Shown: piece after piece, positions 11,358 to 22,042 of the stretch
Numbering within the stretch: position 1 is the stretch's first letter
Layout of the letters: each line of letters begins with the position of its first letter
The notes under the pieces: model-generated
What the model was told of the DNA's origin: nothing
Database searches by the model: none
Seen by the model: the letters and a program-made list of their open reading frames with translations, nothing else
Translations under genes and position numbers: made by a program
Origin: Megaustenia siamemsis
Lineage: Eukaryota > Mollusca > Gastropoda > Stylommatophora > Ariophantidae
Assembly (NCBI GenBank): GCA_032433765.1
Contig: JAVIAB010000102.1
Coordinates: 15,811,232-15,875,231 of the forward strand
Direction of reading: 5' to 3'
Length of the DNA: 64,000 bases

Positions 11358-11639
11358 CAATCCACTACTTGATGTTGACATGGTTTTTACTGCACCACTT
11401 GATTAAGAACTACTCTTCGTTGCTTGTTCGCTGCTCTAACACCATGATACAGCTTGAAGCTGTTGACAGCAAATGATGAATCTGACAACAAATGGAATCT
11501 CTGTTGGATGCTTAATCTGACTCCATGAATCTTGACCTGGTTCTTAGTGGAAACTGTAAAAAGAAGAATATTGATATGATAAGTCCTAAAGGTAACAGCA
11601 AACATAAAAAATATGCTATTTTCACATTTTTTTTGCATT

Positions 11640-11945
11640 CACCAGCTCTGACAAAGTCCCTAGAGACTAGGAACTGAATTTTGCATGTTAATCCATTTTT
11701 CCCTGGCAGCCGTGTACACAGGGGTCCCTCGCCACACAGGCAGATAACTCCATCTTCGGAGGTACTCATATTTTTCCGTCCATGCATAATTGATGTTTCA
11801 AGCTGGGCCTCACTGCTGAGACCGGGGCTGGTTGTCGCAGAAAAAAATCATACATAAAAATCCCAAATGCTGGGATTTGAACCTACAACCTCTCTGTCTT
11901 GAGGCCGGCATCTTGCCTCGAGACCAACCAGTTCCCCGATTTTCA
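11640..11945 (-). mobile_element. SINE-like repeat (family C), copy 1
   Basis: On the minus strand it starts near 11940 with GGTCTCGAGGCAAGATGCCGG, then a B-box-like TTCAAATCCCAGC, a body with CCAGCTTGAAACATCAATTA, and an end with CTAGTCTCTAGGGAC. A plus-strand copy lies at 27.345-27.655 kb. Two copies in opposite orientation with the same ends support a mobile tRNA-headed element. Target-site duplications were not resolved. Confidence 0.8.
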
Positions 11946-12182
11946 CACGTTAATTGCAAATAAAAAACAATGACATGAAGCATACACATCTAGATGATGT
12001 TGACATTAGATTGATGTGTAATTGACACTGGCAACAAACAGATATGACAAAATACAACAATGAGAAGTGCACATATTGATATAACAAGAGGAGAGAGACA
12101 GGGCTGCATTCTATCACCATGTCTATCTAACTTAAACACTAACAAGATCTCTAAAGACATCAAGGGGATGCACGCATAGACA

Positions 12183-13646
12183 GCAATAGGCAAGTCAACA
12201 AATGGGAAACAACACACAAGAGAAAAGGCAAGTCAACAAATGGGAAACAATAGACAAGAGAAAAACAAGTTAACAAATGGGAAACAATAGACAAGAGAAA
12301 GATAGGTTAACAAATGGGAAACAATAGACAAGAGAAAGACAGGTTAACAAATGGGAAACAACATGCAAGAGAAACGATTCTGATCAAATGGGAAACAATA
12401 GACAAGAGAAAGACAGGTCAACAAATGGGAAACAATAGACAAGAGAAAGACAGGTCAACAAATGGGAAACAATAGACAAGAGAAAGACAGGTCAACAAAT
12501 GTTAAACAACAAGCAAGAGAATGACAGGTCAGCAAATGGGAAACAACAATAGAAAGACAGGTCAACAAATGGGAAACAATAGACAATAGAAAGACAGGTC
12601 AACAAATGGGAAACAACAGACAAGAGAAAGACAGGTCAACAAATGGGAAACAATAGACAATAGAAAGACAGGTCAACAAATGGGAAACAATAGACAAGAG
12701 AAGACAGGTCAACACATGTTAAACAAAAAGCAGGAGAATGACAGGTCAGCAAATGGGAAACAATAGACAAGAGAAGACAGGTCAACACATGTTAAACAAA
12801 AAGCAGGAGAAAGACAGGTCAACAAATGGGAAACAATAGACAAGAGAAGACAGGTCAACACATGTTAAACAAAAAGCAGGAGAATGACAGGTCAGCAAAT
12901 GGGAAACAATAGACAAGAGAAAGACAGGTCAACAAATGTTAAACAACAAGCAGGAGAAAGACAGGTCAACAAGTGGGAACAACAGGCAAGAGCCAATAGA
13001 AAGACAGGTTAACAAATGGGAAACAACAGACAAGAGAAAGACAGGTCAACAAATGGGAAACAATAGACAAGAGAAAGACAGGTCAACAAATGGGAAACAA
13101 TAGACAAGAGAAAGACAGGTCAACAAATGTTAAACAACAAGCAGGAGAAAGACAGGTCAACAAATGGGAACAACAGGCAAGAGAAATGGCAGGTCAACAA
13201 ATGGGAAACAACAAGCAGGAGAAAGACAGGTCAACAAATGGGAAACAACAGACAAAAGTGAGACAGGTTAACAAATAGGAAACAACAGACAAGAGAAAAG
13301 ACAGGTCAACAAATGGGAAACAACAGACAAGAGAAAAGACAGGTCAACAAATGGGAAACAACAGACAAGAGAAAGGCAGGTCAACAAATGGGAAACAACA
13401 GACAAGAGAAATGACAGGTCAACAAATGGGAAACAACAGACAAGAAAAAATACAGGTCAACAAATGGGAAACAACAAGCAGGAGAAAAGACAGGTCAACA
13501 AATGGAAACAACAGACATGAGAAAAGGCAGGTCAACAAATGGAAACAATAGACAAGAGAAAAGGCAGGTCAACAAATGGAAACAACAGACAAGAGAAAGG
13601 CAGGTCAACAAATGGGAAACAACAGGCAAGAGAAAGACAGGTCAAG
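12183..13646 (+). repeat. Minisatellite, ~37-bp unit, ~40 copies
   Basis: The unit is close to AGGTCAACAAATGGGAAACA + ATAGACAAGAGAAAGAC. Variant units carry TGTTAAACAACAAGCAGG instead of the GGGAAACAATAGACAAG part, and these alternate in blocks (12.5-12.95 kb). Small frames such as 13090-13278 are artefacts of the array. Confidence 0.97.
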
Positions 13647-13649
13647 CTC

Positions 13650-14250
13650 AAAAGACACTATGAAGAACAGTGATATGAAAGACAAGGATAGTAGGCAACG
13701 ATTGTTTTACTAAAATTGAGAAGTTTCAATTCCCTTGCACAGGATGAGAGGCTGTCCCAGAATGGTAATGTAACACCAGACTCAATACAGGTTATGTGAC
13801 AAGTCTGTTGCTTATCTCTTTCCAGACTTTAGGTTTGGACCAGATCAGTTTTCAATATAGAAAAATTTCATAACATGTCTTTTTTCATTTGACAATTTCT
13901 CACAATAATATAATGATGTGGTACATGTTATACATCACCGGAAAGGAGAAAGGTTGCAGAGAATAGTAGCAATCTATTGATGATATGTGAATGAAAAAAT
14001 ATATTATTTATAAAAATATTCAAAGGAAAATCATTTTCAGTTTAAAATATTGTATTTCACAGACCTCTATTTTTTTCCTGACTAGCAGTGTGTTGCTATC
14101 CATTCTTCACGAAACTTTACACAAACTAATCCAAAGTTCTTCAAAATACACTTGACTTGTTGCATTTATGTCCACAAATAATGAAATTAGGTACAAGAAA
14201 TAGTAGACTACTAAGCAGTAGTTGTTGTAGCCACTATTTGTCAGAAATAA
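13650..14250. other. No recognisable gene
   Basis: AT-rich unique sequence. No domain or repeat was recognised. Confidence 0.5.
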
Positions 14251-14255
14251 ACACA

Positions 14256-14640
14256 CATTTGTCTGTGTCCCAGGATAGGTGGGAGTACAGATAAATGAAT
14301 GAGCGGACAGGTTGGCTAGCTGTACCGTCATTGAAGACGGTCAACCTATGGATCAAGCAGACGTCATCATTATCCTCCGAGATGTGGGAAGGGCACAGGA
14401 CTTCAACAACCATGAGTCCACGTCACTGCTTGGATGAAAGAGTTGGAAGTTAAGATGGGCACAGCCAGAAATGAGAAACTTAGTGGACGTATAAGAAGAT
14501 TTATCAACAACACAGAACTGGAGTCATCAGTCGCTGGACACTGCCAGACTTGCTAAGGAGGGGGATCTGAGCACATATGAATATGTTCGGAGTGCAATGA
14601 TGATGACCCGTAAATAACTCAATAACTAAAAAACACATAT
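14256..14640 (+). pseudogene. LINE RNase H domain fragment, copy 2
   Basis: Homologous to 1130-1500. It contains the codons for the GVQ/GNERAD-type RNase H end in damaged form (V-P-G-x-x-G-V-Q-I-N-E-x-A-D), followed by the same downstream block (GACGTCATCATTATCCTCCG, GAACTGGAGTCATCAGTCGC, GAGTGCAATGATGATGACCC). Stops occur early in the domain. The end AATGATGATGACCCGYAAATAACTCAATAA, present in both copies, looks like the element's 3' terminus. Confidence 0.8.
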
Positions 14641-14644
14641 TTTA

Positions 14645-15084
14645 CATAAAAAATTCAACCACTATATCTAGATAACAAAGAAAATAGCATGTGGTAATTA
14701 AAGAAAGTAATTATGAAGCTTCTTCTACATATCTAATACAAACATTGGTGAATATTTAAACAGAATTGTTACTTTACTTTAAAACATTCAACCATACTTG
14801 GTGTGAGCCATTGTGTTAGTTTTGGTCCCATAGTACTTTGATAAGTGGAGCAGAAGTATTGGTTAGTGGTCTGTCAAATAAAGTTAATAGCAAAGATTGC
14901 TGGTCATGGAGAGTCTACAATTTCTGTTCTTTGTGCTGTCATTTATTTGAGTCAAAAGAACAATTTAAAAAAAAAACTGTCTCCTGCTGCAAAGTTCTAT
15001 AGTGTCCTAAAACAGAGGAATTTTACTCTTGTTTAGCAAGTAAGTTGAAGCCTAACTTGAAATAGGGAATATGGTGCTAGAGTT
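14645..15084. other. 3' flank of ankyrin gene; no other gene seen
   Basis: This lies downstream of the minus-strand ankyrin exon. A minus-strand AATAAA signal (TTTATT on the plus strand) occurs near 14942, about 400 bp beyond the stop codon, and could serve the ankyrin transcript if the 15339 stop is used. Confidence 0.35.
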
Positions 15085-15235
15085 GATATTATTCAATGAC
15101 ACAGTTTACAGGTGATGTAGTAGCACCCAACCATGTCAGGGTCACCCACTTACATAAACAAAAAAATTACCTGGTATTCATTTTCAGAGGCAGAGCGGAG
15201 CCCTAGAGTAAAATAAAAATGTGCTACATGAAGGA
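15085..15235 (-). mobile_element. Degenerate SINE fragment
   Basis: It carries the order seen in family A on the minus strand (an ACCTGGTATTCATTTTCAGAGG-like body with GAGCCCTAGAGT), but without clear A- or B-boxes. An old copy, in the 3' UTR or downstream of the ankyrin gene. Confidence 0.35.
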
Positions 15236-15338
15236 ACTGAAAGCAGACCGTTGTGATGAGTGCACTAGCTATTTGTCCACTGCTGGTTTCAATATTCTTC
15301 TTGAGATTAAACAATAATAAAGAGAGTGGATGTGTAAC

Positions 15339-16931
15339 TTACTGTTGAGAGTTGATCTTCTTGATTGGTAGTCCATTAGGTCTGACAGCCTTGACTCCAG
15401 AAAGCTGATGGCTTGATCCATCCTCTGATGGCAGAGTCTCATGTGCAACAACAACAGCACTGGATGATCTCTGGCTGGATGGGCTAGAGGTGTCTGTGAC
15501 AGGAGAGGAGGAGTTTACTGATGTGACGTTGTTGCTGGCTGATTTACTGTCACTATGTGACAGCATGTTATATTTAGGCACAATCTTTGAACTGCCCGAC
15601 TGATTAACTTTAGGATTAGTAACTATCCCATTTCTTTTCCTTTTTGTTTCTGGACTTTTGCTGTTAAGATATTTTCTTCCCATTATGATTCTGGATGGCG
15701 AGTCTGCTGTTGGGGAGTTGCAGTAAGGATGCTGCTGAAACTGTGAATCATTGCTGCTGACGCCACTACTTGTAGCAGATGAGGCAATATTACGGTTGTT
15801 GACAGGGTGGGCAGGGTTTAGTTGCCACACAGGCTCTTCCACTGAACTCATCATGTCCACATGTGGATTTGTGATAATGTTTATTGCAGCTGATATTCTA
15901 TCTTGTTTGTATGACCCAGTTTTAATGGGGGACGTTACTAAAATGTTAAAACTGTGTTCAATGTTAGAAGCTGTTTCATTGACAGGAGTTATACAAGGAG
16001 AATGCACTGGACTCTGTGGTTCACTCACCGGAGACAGCACTCTACTGATGGGTCTAGATCGATTCTTACTAACGGAGCATTGTTGTAACTGCTGTGTGAA
16101 GGTCAGGCACTCCTTGTCTAATCGTGACAGGTTGCCAAGCCCACTTTGGGAGCTCCAATTTGTTGAGGACGTCAAACTACCAGAGGATTTAGATGAGTTG
16201 TTTGAGTGGTATGACTTGTGGTGGTCAGACGTGGATTCTGATGAAGCAGAAGATAATGGATGGACCACAATGGTTGTGACCTTCATACCAAAACTACCTA
16301 ATGACTCCGTAGTAATTTCTTGAGAGCTAGACAATGGAGTATTCATCTTAATGTCACCGCTAGATGTCAGTGAACTAATCTGAGTCTTTGCTCCATTCGG
16401 AATGATTGCCCCAAAGTCTTCCAATAGTTTACAAATGCTGTTGTGATTACTTTTCAATGCCACCCTGTATGGTGTTCGCCCAAACTGATCAGCATGATTG
16501 GGGTTGGCATTAGAAGTCAGCAAAGTCCTTACTACATCCTCATGGCCTTCTTGAGCTGCAATACACAAAGCTGTAGCCCCCTGGTTGCATGTGTGGTCTA
16601 CTCTAGCTCCAGCTTCTAGCAGAAGCTTAACTACTTGATCGTGACCTTGCCAAGAAGCTGACTGTACAGCAGTCCGGTGGTCATTGTCAACAGAGTTGAC
16701 CTGAGCTCCGTAATCCAAAAGAACTTTGACAATGTCTACATTCCCTTGCCAGGCAGCAACATGGAGAGCTGTCCTCCCTTCAACATCAACAGCCTCAATG
16801 TCTGCACCATGAGCTAGAAGGGTTTCTGTCATCTCCAGGTTCCCATCAAGAGCTATAACATAGATTGTGGTCCTACCATCAGCATCTTTGTAGTTGATAT
16901 CAGCACCAACTGACAGGAGGTACTCCAGCAC
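15339..16931 (-). CDS. ANKRD50: ANKRD50-like ankyrin protein, 3' exon
   Basis: The exon begins at 16931 after acceptor TTGTCTGTCATTGCAG and continues the upstream exon in phase 0. It encodes about five ankyrin repeats (VLEYLLSVGADINYKDADGR, EGRTALHVAAWQG, GATALCIAAQEGHEDVV, NPNHADQFGRTPYRVAL, then LLEDFGA) and a Ser/Thr-rich disordered tail containing a KRKRNGIVTNPK motif. The block HTCNQGATALCIAAQEGH...NHADQFGRT and the KRNGI(M/V)TNP tail motif are, from memory, features of ANKRD50, which in vertebrates acts in SNX27-retromer endosomal recycling. The stop TAA at 15341-15339 overlaps a plausible donor (ACA|GTAAGT, cut after 15343), so the exon may be terminal or continue. Orthology should be confirmed by alignment; the ankyrin identity itself is certain. 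Confidence 0.9.
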   Translation of the reverse strand: MLEYLLSVGADINYKDADGRTTIYVIALDGNLEMTETLLAHGADIEAVDVEGRTALHVAAWQGNVDIVKVLLDYGAQVNSVDNDHRTAVQSASWQGHDQVVKLLLEAGARVDHTCNQGATALCIAAQEGHEDVVRTLLTSNANPNHADQFGRTPYRVALKSNHNSICKLLEDFGAIIPNGAKTQISSLTSSGDIKMNTPLSSSQEITTESLGSFGMKVTTIVVHPLSSASSESTSDHHKSYHSNNSSKSSGSLTSSTNWSSQSGLGNLSRLDKECLTFTQQLQQCSVSKNRSRPISRVLSPVSEPQSPVHSPCITPVNETASNIEHSFNILVTSPIKTGSYKQDRISAAINIITNPHVDMMSSVEEPVWQLNPAHPVNNRNIASSATSSGVSSNDSQFQQHPYCNSPTADSPSRIIMGRKYLNSKSPETKRKRNGIVTNPKVNQSGSSKIVPKYNMLSHSDSKSASNNVTSVNSSSPVTDTSSPSSQRSSSAVVVAHETLPSEDGSSHQLSGVKAVRPNGLPIKKINSQQ

Positions 16932-17859
16932 CTGCAATGACAGACAATTTAACTTAAATGATTGCTGTTTAATGTCAAATGTTTTATCATGCTCATCATT
17001 ATCAACACAGCCATCTAATAAATGATGTTTTGCTCCACAAAAAACATCAAATAGAGAATGCATTAAAATAACATGCATTGAATAGGATGTTTCATTTTAG
17101 TGCATAAGACAACACTAAATGAACTAACTTTTCACAAGGAGAGATACATTAAAACCTAATTGCAAAGGTAAAAAGGAAAACAAAAATAAGTCAGTTTTAC
17201 ATCTCAACAGATGGAGATTACATAAATGGATGTTAATTGCCAGTCAGAAGCACGATGATTATGTTTCTGGTAGAGACATAAGTCTTGTCCACAGTGAAAT
17301 AGAAATTCTGAACTGACCACCATATTGTGACTCCACATTTGATGTTCCAGCTTTTAAACACTTTCCCCTCCAATTTCAAAGGCAGATCACAAAAAATGGG
17401 AATGCTGTAAGGGTAGTTGGCCTTTCTTCACCTCAACAGACAATATAAACAATTAAACAAAAAAAAAAAAAAAAAGATAAAGGGCAACATAAAATGATAA
17501 CAGAGGACAAATGGTAAACAGGCAACATGTAAGAACAGAGAGTAACAGACAATATAAATATGTAACAACAGGTGATCACATACAACTTGTGTGACAACTA
17601 GATGAATAGAGGCAACAAAAACATCTAATAACAACAGATATAAACAACAAGAGAAGTAACAATACACAAAATAATAATAATAATAATGTTCTTTACATAC
17701 TTCTTTTTTATAAGGCAATGAAATAATCAAGGACATAAGCAATGCACAGTTGTGTGTCATTGATATCTTAGTTCATTTGCTCATTTGAAAATACACATAC
17801 ATCTTCTATTCTACATTCAAGTGACTAGAAGAAGCTGTATCTTACAATTGAAAGGCTTT

Positions 17860-18235
17860 CATAGTTAAAGATTGCCAATCAAGCACTAATATCTTCAGTA
17901 ATCAAGAAAAGATGATGGTCATATGTTGGACATGTGATGAGAAGAGATAATAACCGAATAGCAAAGCAAGCCCTCATGTGTGAAACAACAGGTAAGAGGA
18001 AAAGAGGAAGACCCAGAGAGACACTGAGAAGAACATTGATCAAAGAGGCAAGAGCAGCAGGAATCGGCTCCCTCAATGAGATAGAGCTGCTTGCACAGAA
18101 CAGAGACAAATGGCGAGATTTGATAGAAGATCTTTACAAGGATTGAAAACTGCTAGAATAAAAATTTAGATAAGAGAAGGAGTATCTTGGTCTACGCCCT
18201 ATGAGCCGGCTACGGCTCAAAAGTTCAATAGATAG
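17860..18235 (+). pseudogene. LINE endonuclease/RT C-terminal fragment
   Basis: The plus-strand frame reads WSYVGHVMRRDNNRIAKQAL, then TGKRKRGRPRETLRRTL and IGSLNEIELLAQNRDKWRDL, ending EDLYKD. This is the classic GHV-x-RR / GKRKRGRP-x-x-T-x-RR / LA-x-x-RD-x-W C-terminus of endonuclease/reverse-transcriptase LINEs. One in-frame stop before WSYVGH is visible. The 3' UTR (TTGGTCTACGCCCTATGAGC) is shared with the inverted fragment at 735-925. It lies antisense to the host gene within the intron. Confidence 0.88.
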
Positions 18236-18639
18236 TTAAAGATTGAATATTGCATCTCCTGAAACTCTCAGATTTGCCAATCTGTAATTGTTTCATTATG
18301 AGCATAACTACTAAAATATTACTCATACATAAATATTGAATTTAGCAAAAAGAGAACATTTTTTAATGAAAGAAACTGATTGAAAGCACATCTAATCAAC
18401 ATCAATATTAAGAATAAGTGGGACTAGTCTCATGCCATTCTCATCCATAAGTTGCTCGACAACTTTCCACATTATAACTAAAATACCACTTTCATATGAA
18501 AAGAAACAGCTGTGAATGATTCATACAACACATCATATATTTATCATATAACCTAAAATACTGCCTTGCCTAGGAAGTGGAGAGCAGGCATTTTAAAACA
18601 GTAAGGAGTCAAATAATAAATAATAAATGAATATTATTA

Positions 18640-18870
18640 TAGAGGGAAACTTCCGAGGCGATAATCAGCGGATCAATTCAGAGGAAGAGGTATGTTTACA
18701 GCACTCGGAAAAAATGACAAATAAACAACAACAGAAAAAAAAAACAAAGAACAATATATGGTCCGAAGCAGGATTGAACCCGTACTCCTTGGCAAAGCGC
18801 CTTGCCAGGAGATGCCAAACGCTAGGGAACACTGCCAACTCAGGTAACTAAAACACTAGCTATCACTGGC
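18640..18870 (-). mobile_element. SINE-like repeat
   Basis: On the minus strand, CCCTAGCGTTTGGCATCTCC precedes a B-box-like GGGTTCAATCCTGC at 18772-18785 (minus). An A-box was not clearly resolved. It is probably a tRNA-derived SINE head with a degraded body. Confidence 0.45.
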
Positions 18871-19129
18871 GATGTCTTTCACACAGGTGTTCTCATGACT
18901 ATAGCATAAGGTTACGATCACAGCTCGGGAATAAATTGTGCATCTGTATTTTTCCTATTAAGAAAAGTATCTCCCGCATAGGGTAGGGCTGAATATTTGC
19001 GTTGCAGACAAACACTTAGGACGAAACAACACGAATAGTAGTTTTCAGTGGTTTAGACTGGAGACTAATAATAATAAATGAATATTATTTTATATTATGA
19101 ATATATTTTATAACAATAAGTTTGGTGAG

Positions 19130-19350
19130 CCACATAACAATTGTCTTGCTTAAAGTTGTTCAGGGAAGAATTCAAAATAAAATCAATTGGGAATTTGAAG
19201 AACAACATTTTGGATTCAGGAAAAACAGCAGCACAAGAGAGGCTATCTTCTACATTAGGATGTTAGTGGGGGAAAAAGTACAAAAGTAAAAAATCAATTT
19301 ATGTGTGCCTTTGTCTTGACAAAGTGCAACAAAAACAATTTATATAATGT
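19130..19350 (+). pseudogene. LINE reverse-transcriptase palm fragment
   Basis: One plus-strand frame reads LLKVVQGRIQNKINWEFEEQ, then HFGFRKNSSTREAIFYIRM. The Q/HFGFRK-G/S-x-(G/S)-TREAI motif is the RT domain 1/2 region of RTE-like LINEs. A stop follows at about 19285; the next frame keeps an IYVC(F) trace where motif A should begin. This is an internal LINE piece, unlike the C-terminal pieces elsewhere. It lies immediately before the 35-bp array. Confidence 0.75.
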
Positions 19351-19391
19351 AGGGAAAAAAATGATGACAAGAGATAATAAATGTGGCACAT

Positions 19392-19983
19392 GAAGGCCTA
19401 GTGTGGGAATCTTCTTTTGTCCACATGAAAGCCTAGTGTGGGAATCTTCTTTTGTCCACATGAAAGCCTAGTGTGGGAATCTTCTTTTGTCCACATGAAA
19501 GCCTAGTGTGGGAATCTTCTTTTGTCCACATGAAAGCCTAGTGTGGGAATCTTCTTTTTTCCACATGAAAGCCTAGTGTGGGAATCTTCTTTTGTCAACA
19601 TGAAGACCTAGTGTGGGAATCTTCTTTTGTCAACATGAAGACCTAGTGTGGGAATCTTCTTTTGTCCACTTGAAGGCCTAGTGTTGGAATCTTCTTTTGT
19701 CCACATGAAGACCTAGTGTGGGAATCTTCTTTTGTCCACATGAAGACCTAGTGTGGGAATCTTCTTTTGTCCACTTGAAGACCTAGTGTGGGAATCTTCT
19801 TTTGTCCACTTGAAGGCCTAGTGTGGGAATCTTCTTTTGTTCACTTGAAGGCCTAGTGTGGGAATCTTCTTTTGTCCACATGAAGACCTAGTGTGGGAAT
19901 CTTCTTTTGTTCACTTGAAGGCCTAGTGTGGGAATCTTCTTTTGTCCACTTGAAAGCCTAGTGTGGGAATCTTCTTTTGTCCA
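19392..19983 (+). repeat. Minisatellite, 35-bp unit x17
   Basis: The unit TGAAAGCCTAGTGTGGGAAT + CTTCTTTTGTCCACA recurs at an exact 35-bp spacing. Variation is confined mostly to GAAAG/GAAGG/GAAGA and CCACA/CCACT/CAACA. It lies within the ankyrin intron. Confidence 0.97.
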
Positions 19984-20511
19984 TTCTGAACACAAAATTC
20001 AGCGTCTTCTCTGTATTTAGCTTGATATATAAATTCTTCTTTAGTTTCTTCTCTTATAGTTCCATTTAGTGTAAAACATCTACAATTTATGCTTCATTTT
20101 TCAGAAGCTTTTATTTTCAAAATTAAATTGCTGCACTGCTAGATTTTCTATAATAAACAGACCGCACAAAACAGAATAAAATTGAGGATAAGGATTCACC
20201 AAGATGATTGTTACCCTTCTTCCTGTTACCATATGATGGGCATAAATCAAGTTGTGCTAAACTTGACAATGAACCACAATGTTTATGCCTTCAGCCCATC
20301 ATATTTAACTTCAGAATCCCCCATTATGGACTAAATCTGTTCTCCTTTAGTTAATCCCTAATCCACTAGCCAGACTGGTTATCACATCTTAGAAGTGCTT
20401 TAAATCAAAGTCTGACAAAGCGTGAGGGTGTGGGTGGGAATCATCATATGATAGAACAGTTATATAGTGCTATGTTGAGGAGCATGGGTTCGATCCTGTT
20501 TAAGGCTGTGT

Positions 20512-20796
20512 ATTGTTCTTTGGGAGCCGGGATAGCTCAGTGGTTAGTGAACTGGACTACAAAGGACAAGAGGTAGGGTTCGATCCCAACCGACAGCTTC
20601 CGGGTGCACCCAGCCTTTAATGAGAACATAATTTTTTTCTGGGAAAGTAAAGTGGCACAGGCATAATACCGACCATATTACCCCAAAAATCATGTGCTGA
20701 AGGTCTGTAAAATTTATGGTCACTAACACCATATTCCCTTATACGCCATTTGGCGCGACGGGGGTACTTTATTATTTAAAAAAAAATTGTTCTTTG
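20512..20796 (+). mobile_element. tRNA-derived SINE (family A), full length with TSD
   Basis: The body is 20523-20785: GGAGCCGGGATAGCTCAGTG (A-box TAGCTCAGTGG), B-box GGTTCGATCCC at about 20577-20588, then the family body and a GTACTTTATTATTTA8-like tail. It is flanked by an 11-bp duplication ATTGTTCTTTG at 20512-20522 and 20786-20796. The promoter boxes are intact, so pol III transcription is possible. It is in the antisense orientation within the ankyrin intron. Confidence 0.95.
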
Positions 20797-20846
20797 TTTT
20801 TTTCTGCTGCTGATTTCTTTCCTGTTGTTGATTATATGTGGGTTTT

Positions 20847-21234
20847 ACCAGGTTGTAAGGGGGAGCTTAAGCGCCTGCGACCTGCGGTCGCAATAGCAGG
20901 GCCAGCGCACCATCAGCTGGCCAAGACCTAACAGATCTACCTCCTCGTGGTCTCCCCTGGTAACAGTCTGCGTCAAAACAGGCTGGCTAACAGAAGCTAG
21001 GATCGACGTGTTCCCTGTAGTGGTGGCTGTTACTGATTGAGGACCCAGTATTGCAGTACCTCTGGGCTGGACTAGTAGTTTCCCAGCATAGCCTGGGACA
21101 GACGACCTCCAACCTCCAGTAAGAGCCGGGAATGTCAAGAAAACCATTACGACCCGCCACATCTTATGAGTCAAAGGGCAAACAAGCTCGTATCAACTCG
21201 TGGTAATCAGTCAACAACAACAACCAGGTTGTAA
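20847..21234 (+). mobile_element. Non-autonomous retroposon with (CAA)n tail and 12-bp TSD
   Basis: The body 20859-21222 starts GGGGGAGCTTAAGCGCCTGC and ends GTCAACAACAACAA. It is bounded by ACCAGGTTGTAA at 20847-20858 and 21223-21234. The GC content is clearly higher than the flanks. There is no A/B-box pair of tRNA type and no conserved ORF. The (CAA)n tail and TSD show LINE-type retrotransposition; it may be the 5' end or a short derivative of an unseen LINE. Confidence 0.88.
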
Positions 21235-21594
21235 ACATATCTCTTCCCCCAAAATGATTTGTTGATCTGTCACCTTGGAAAATTGTTGTTCATCAATTCA
21301 TTTTTTATTCATTGTGTTTCATCTCATTCTAGTTTGCTACTTTCTTGATATTTTAATGTTTCCTTCCCTTCACATTTTTCTCACTAATTTAATTTCCTTC
21401 CATCTCTCTCTCCTTCCCTCCCTGCCTTCATTACTTCCTCTTTAGTCTTACTTTCTAACTTTCTCTCTTCCTGATTTGTTTCATACTCTCTGCTAGCTGC
21501 AGACTGGTTTACACTGATACATGTCAGTTTGACATTTAGCCTTGACATCTTCAATCATTCTGCTGACAAAAGAACCTCTCATTATATACAGAAT

Positions 21595-21805
21595 GAGGTA
21601 AAGAGCAGCAGAAGAATAAAAGACAAACTAGCAGCATGCAATAATCACAAGTCCAGATGGAACACTAAAAGCCAGACCTAAAGAGACACTTAGAACAAGA
21701 AGGAAGGTCACTCTCATTGCTGCTGAGAAATGCACAAAGGGCAGAGGCCTATGGGTACACTGTATGTAATTTGGCGGCATTAGAAGAATGATGATGATGG
21801 CACAT
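21595..21805 (+). pseudogene. LINE C-terminal fragment with (GAT)n tail
   Basis: It has coding-like purine-rich sequence with a R-P-K/E-T-L-R-T-R-R-K-type stretch (AAAGAGACACTTAGAACAAG), then GCTGAGAAATGCACAAAGGG, ending TAGAAGAATGATGATGATGG. The layout matches other LINE C-termini and simple-repeat tails in this window. It ends about 30 bp from the ankyrin exon's donor. Confidence 0.5.
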
Positions 21806-21832
21806 ATAATGACTAATCACAGATTAACATAC

Positions 21833-22030
21833 TTGCCCATGACCTTCCACAGCTGCTACTCTCAAGGCTGTCTTTCCATCATGTGACCTGTGATTGACAT
21901 TTGAGCCTGCCTCCACTAGCCTCCTCACCACTTCAAGATGACCCTCCTGGGATGCTTGAATCAAAGCTATCCTGCCATCATTGTCCACCTCATTGACTTT
22001 AGCTCCTTGCTCCAGAAGCATAACACAAAC
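21833..22030 (-). CDS. ANKRD50: ANKRD50-like ankyrin protein, internal exon
   Basis: The exon is 198 bp, exactly two 33-residue ankyrin repeats. It starts after acceptor TTTTCCTCTCCCCAG (22031 side) and ends at the CAA|GTATGT donor. It reads VCVMLLEQGAKVNEVDNDGR, then IALIQASQEGHLEVVRRLVE, NVNHRSHDGKTALRVAA and EGHGQ, with TPLH-like positions replaced by IALIQAS. Phase 0 at both ends lets it join 16931 with a continuous ankyrin period. It should be preceded by further repeat exons at higher coordinates, but none was recognised up to 64 kb, so they lie beyond the window or in exons too short to see. Confidence 0.9.
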
Positions 22031-22042
22031 CTGGGGAGAGGA

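Larger units (their letters stand above)
16932..21832 (-). other. Intron of the ankyrin gene (4.9 kb)
   Basis: The donor is CAA|GTATGT at 21832-21831 and the acceptor TGCAG| ends at 16932. It contains a poly-A/T-rich region (17.43-17.76 kb), LINE fragments (17.86-18.23, 19.13-19.35, 21.6-21.8 kb), a SINE-like block (18.64-18.86 kb), a 35-bp minisatellite and two complete retroposons with target-site duplications (20.5-21.2 kb). The reading frame is restored precisely when the intron is removed. Confidence 0.85.

Noticed and set aside
15751..16323. 190-codon plus-strand frame
   Set aside because: Complement of the ankyrin exon tail; the minus strand has clear ankyrin and ANKRD50-like similarity and proper splice sites.
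20523..20600. tRNA gene suggested by A- and B-boxes
   Set aside because: It is the head of a SINE with a TSD and several copies; it does not fold as a complete tRNA by eye.
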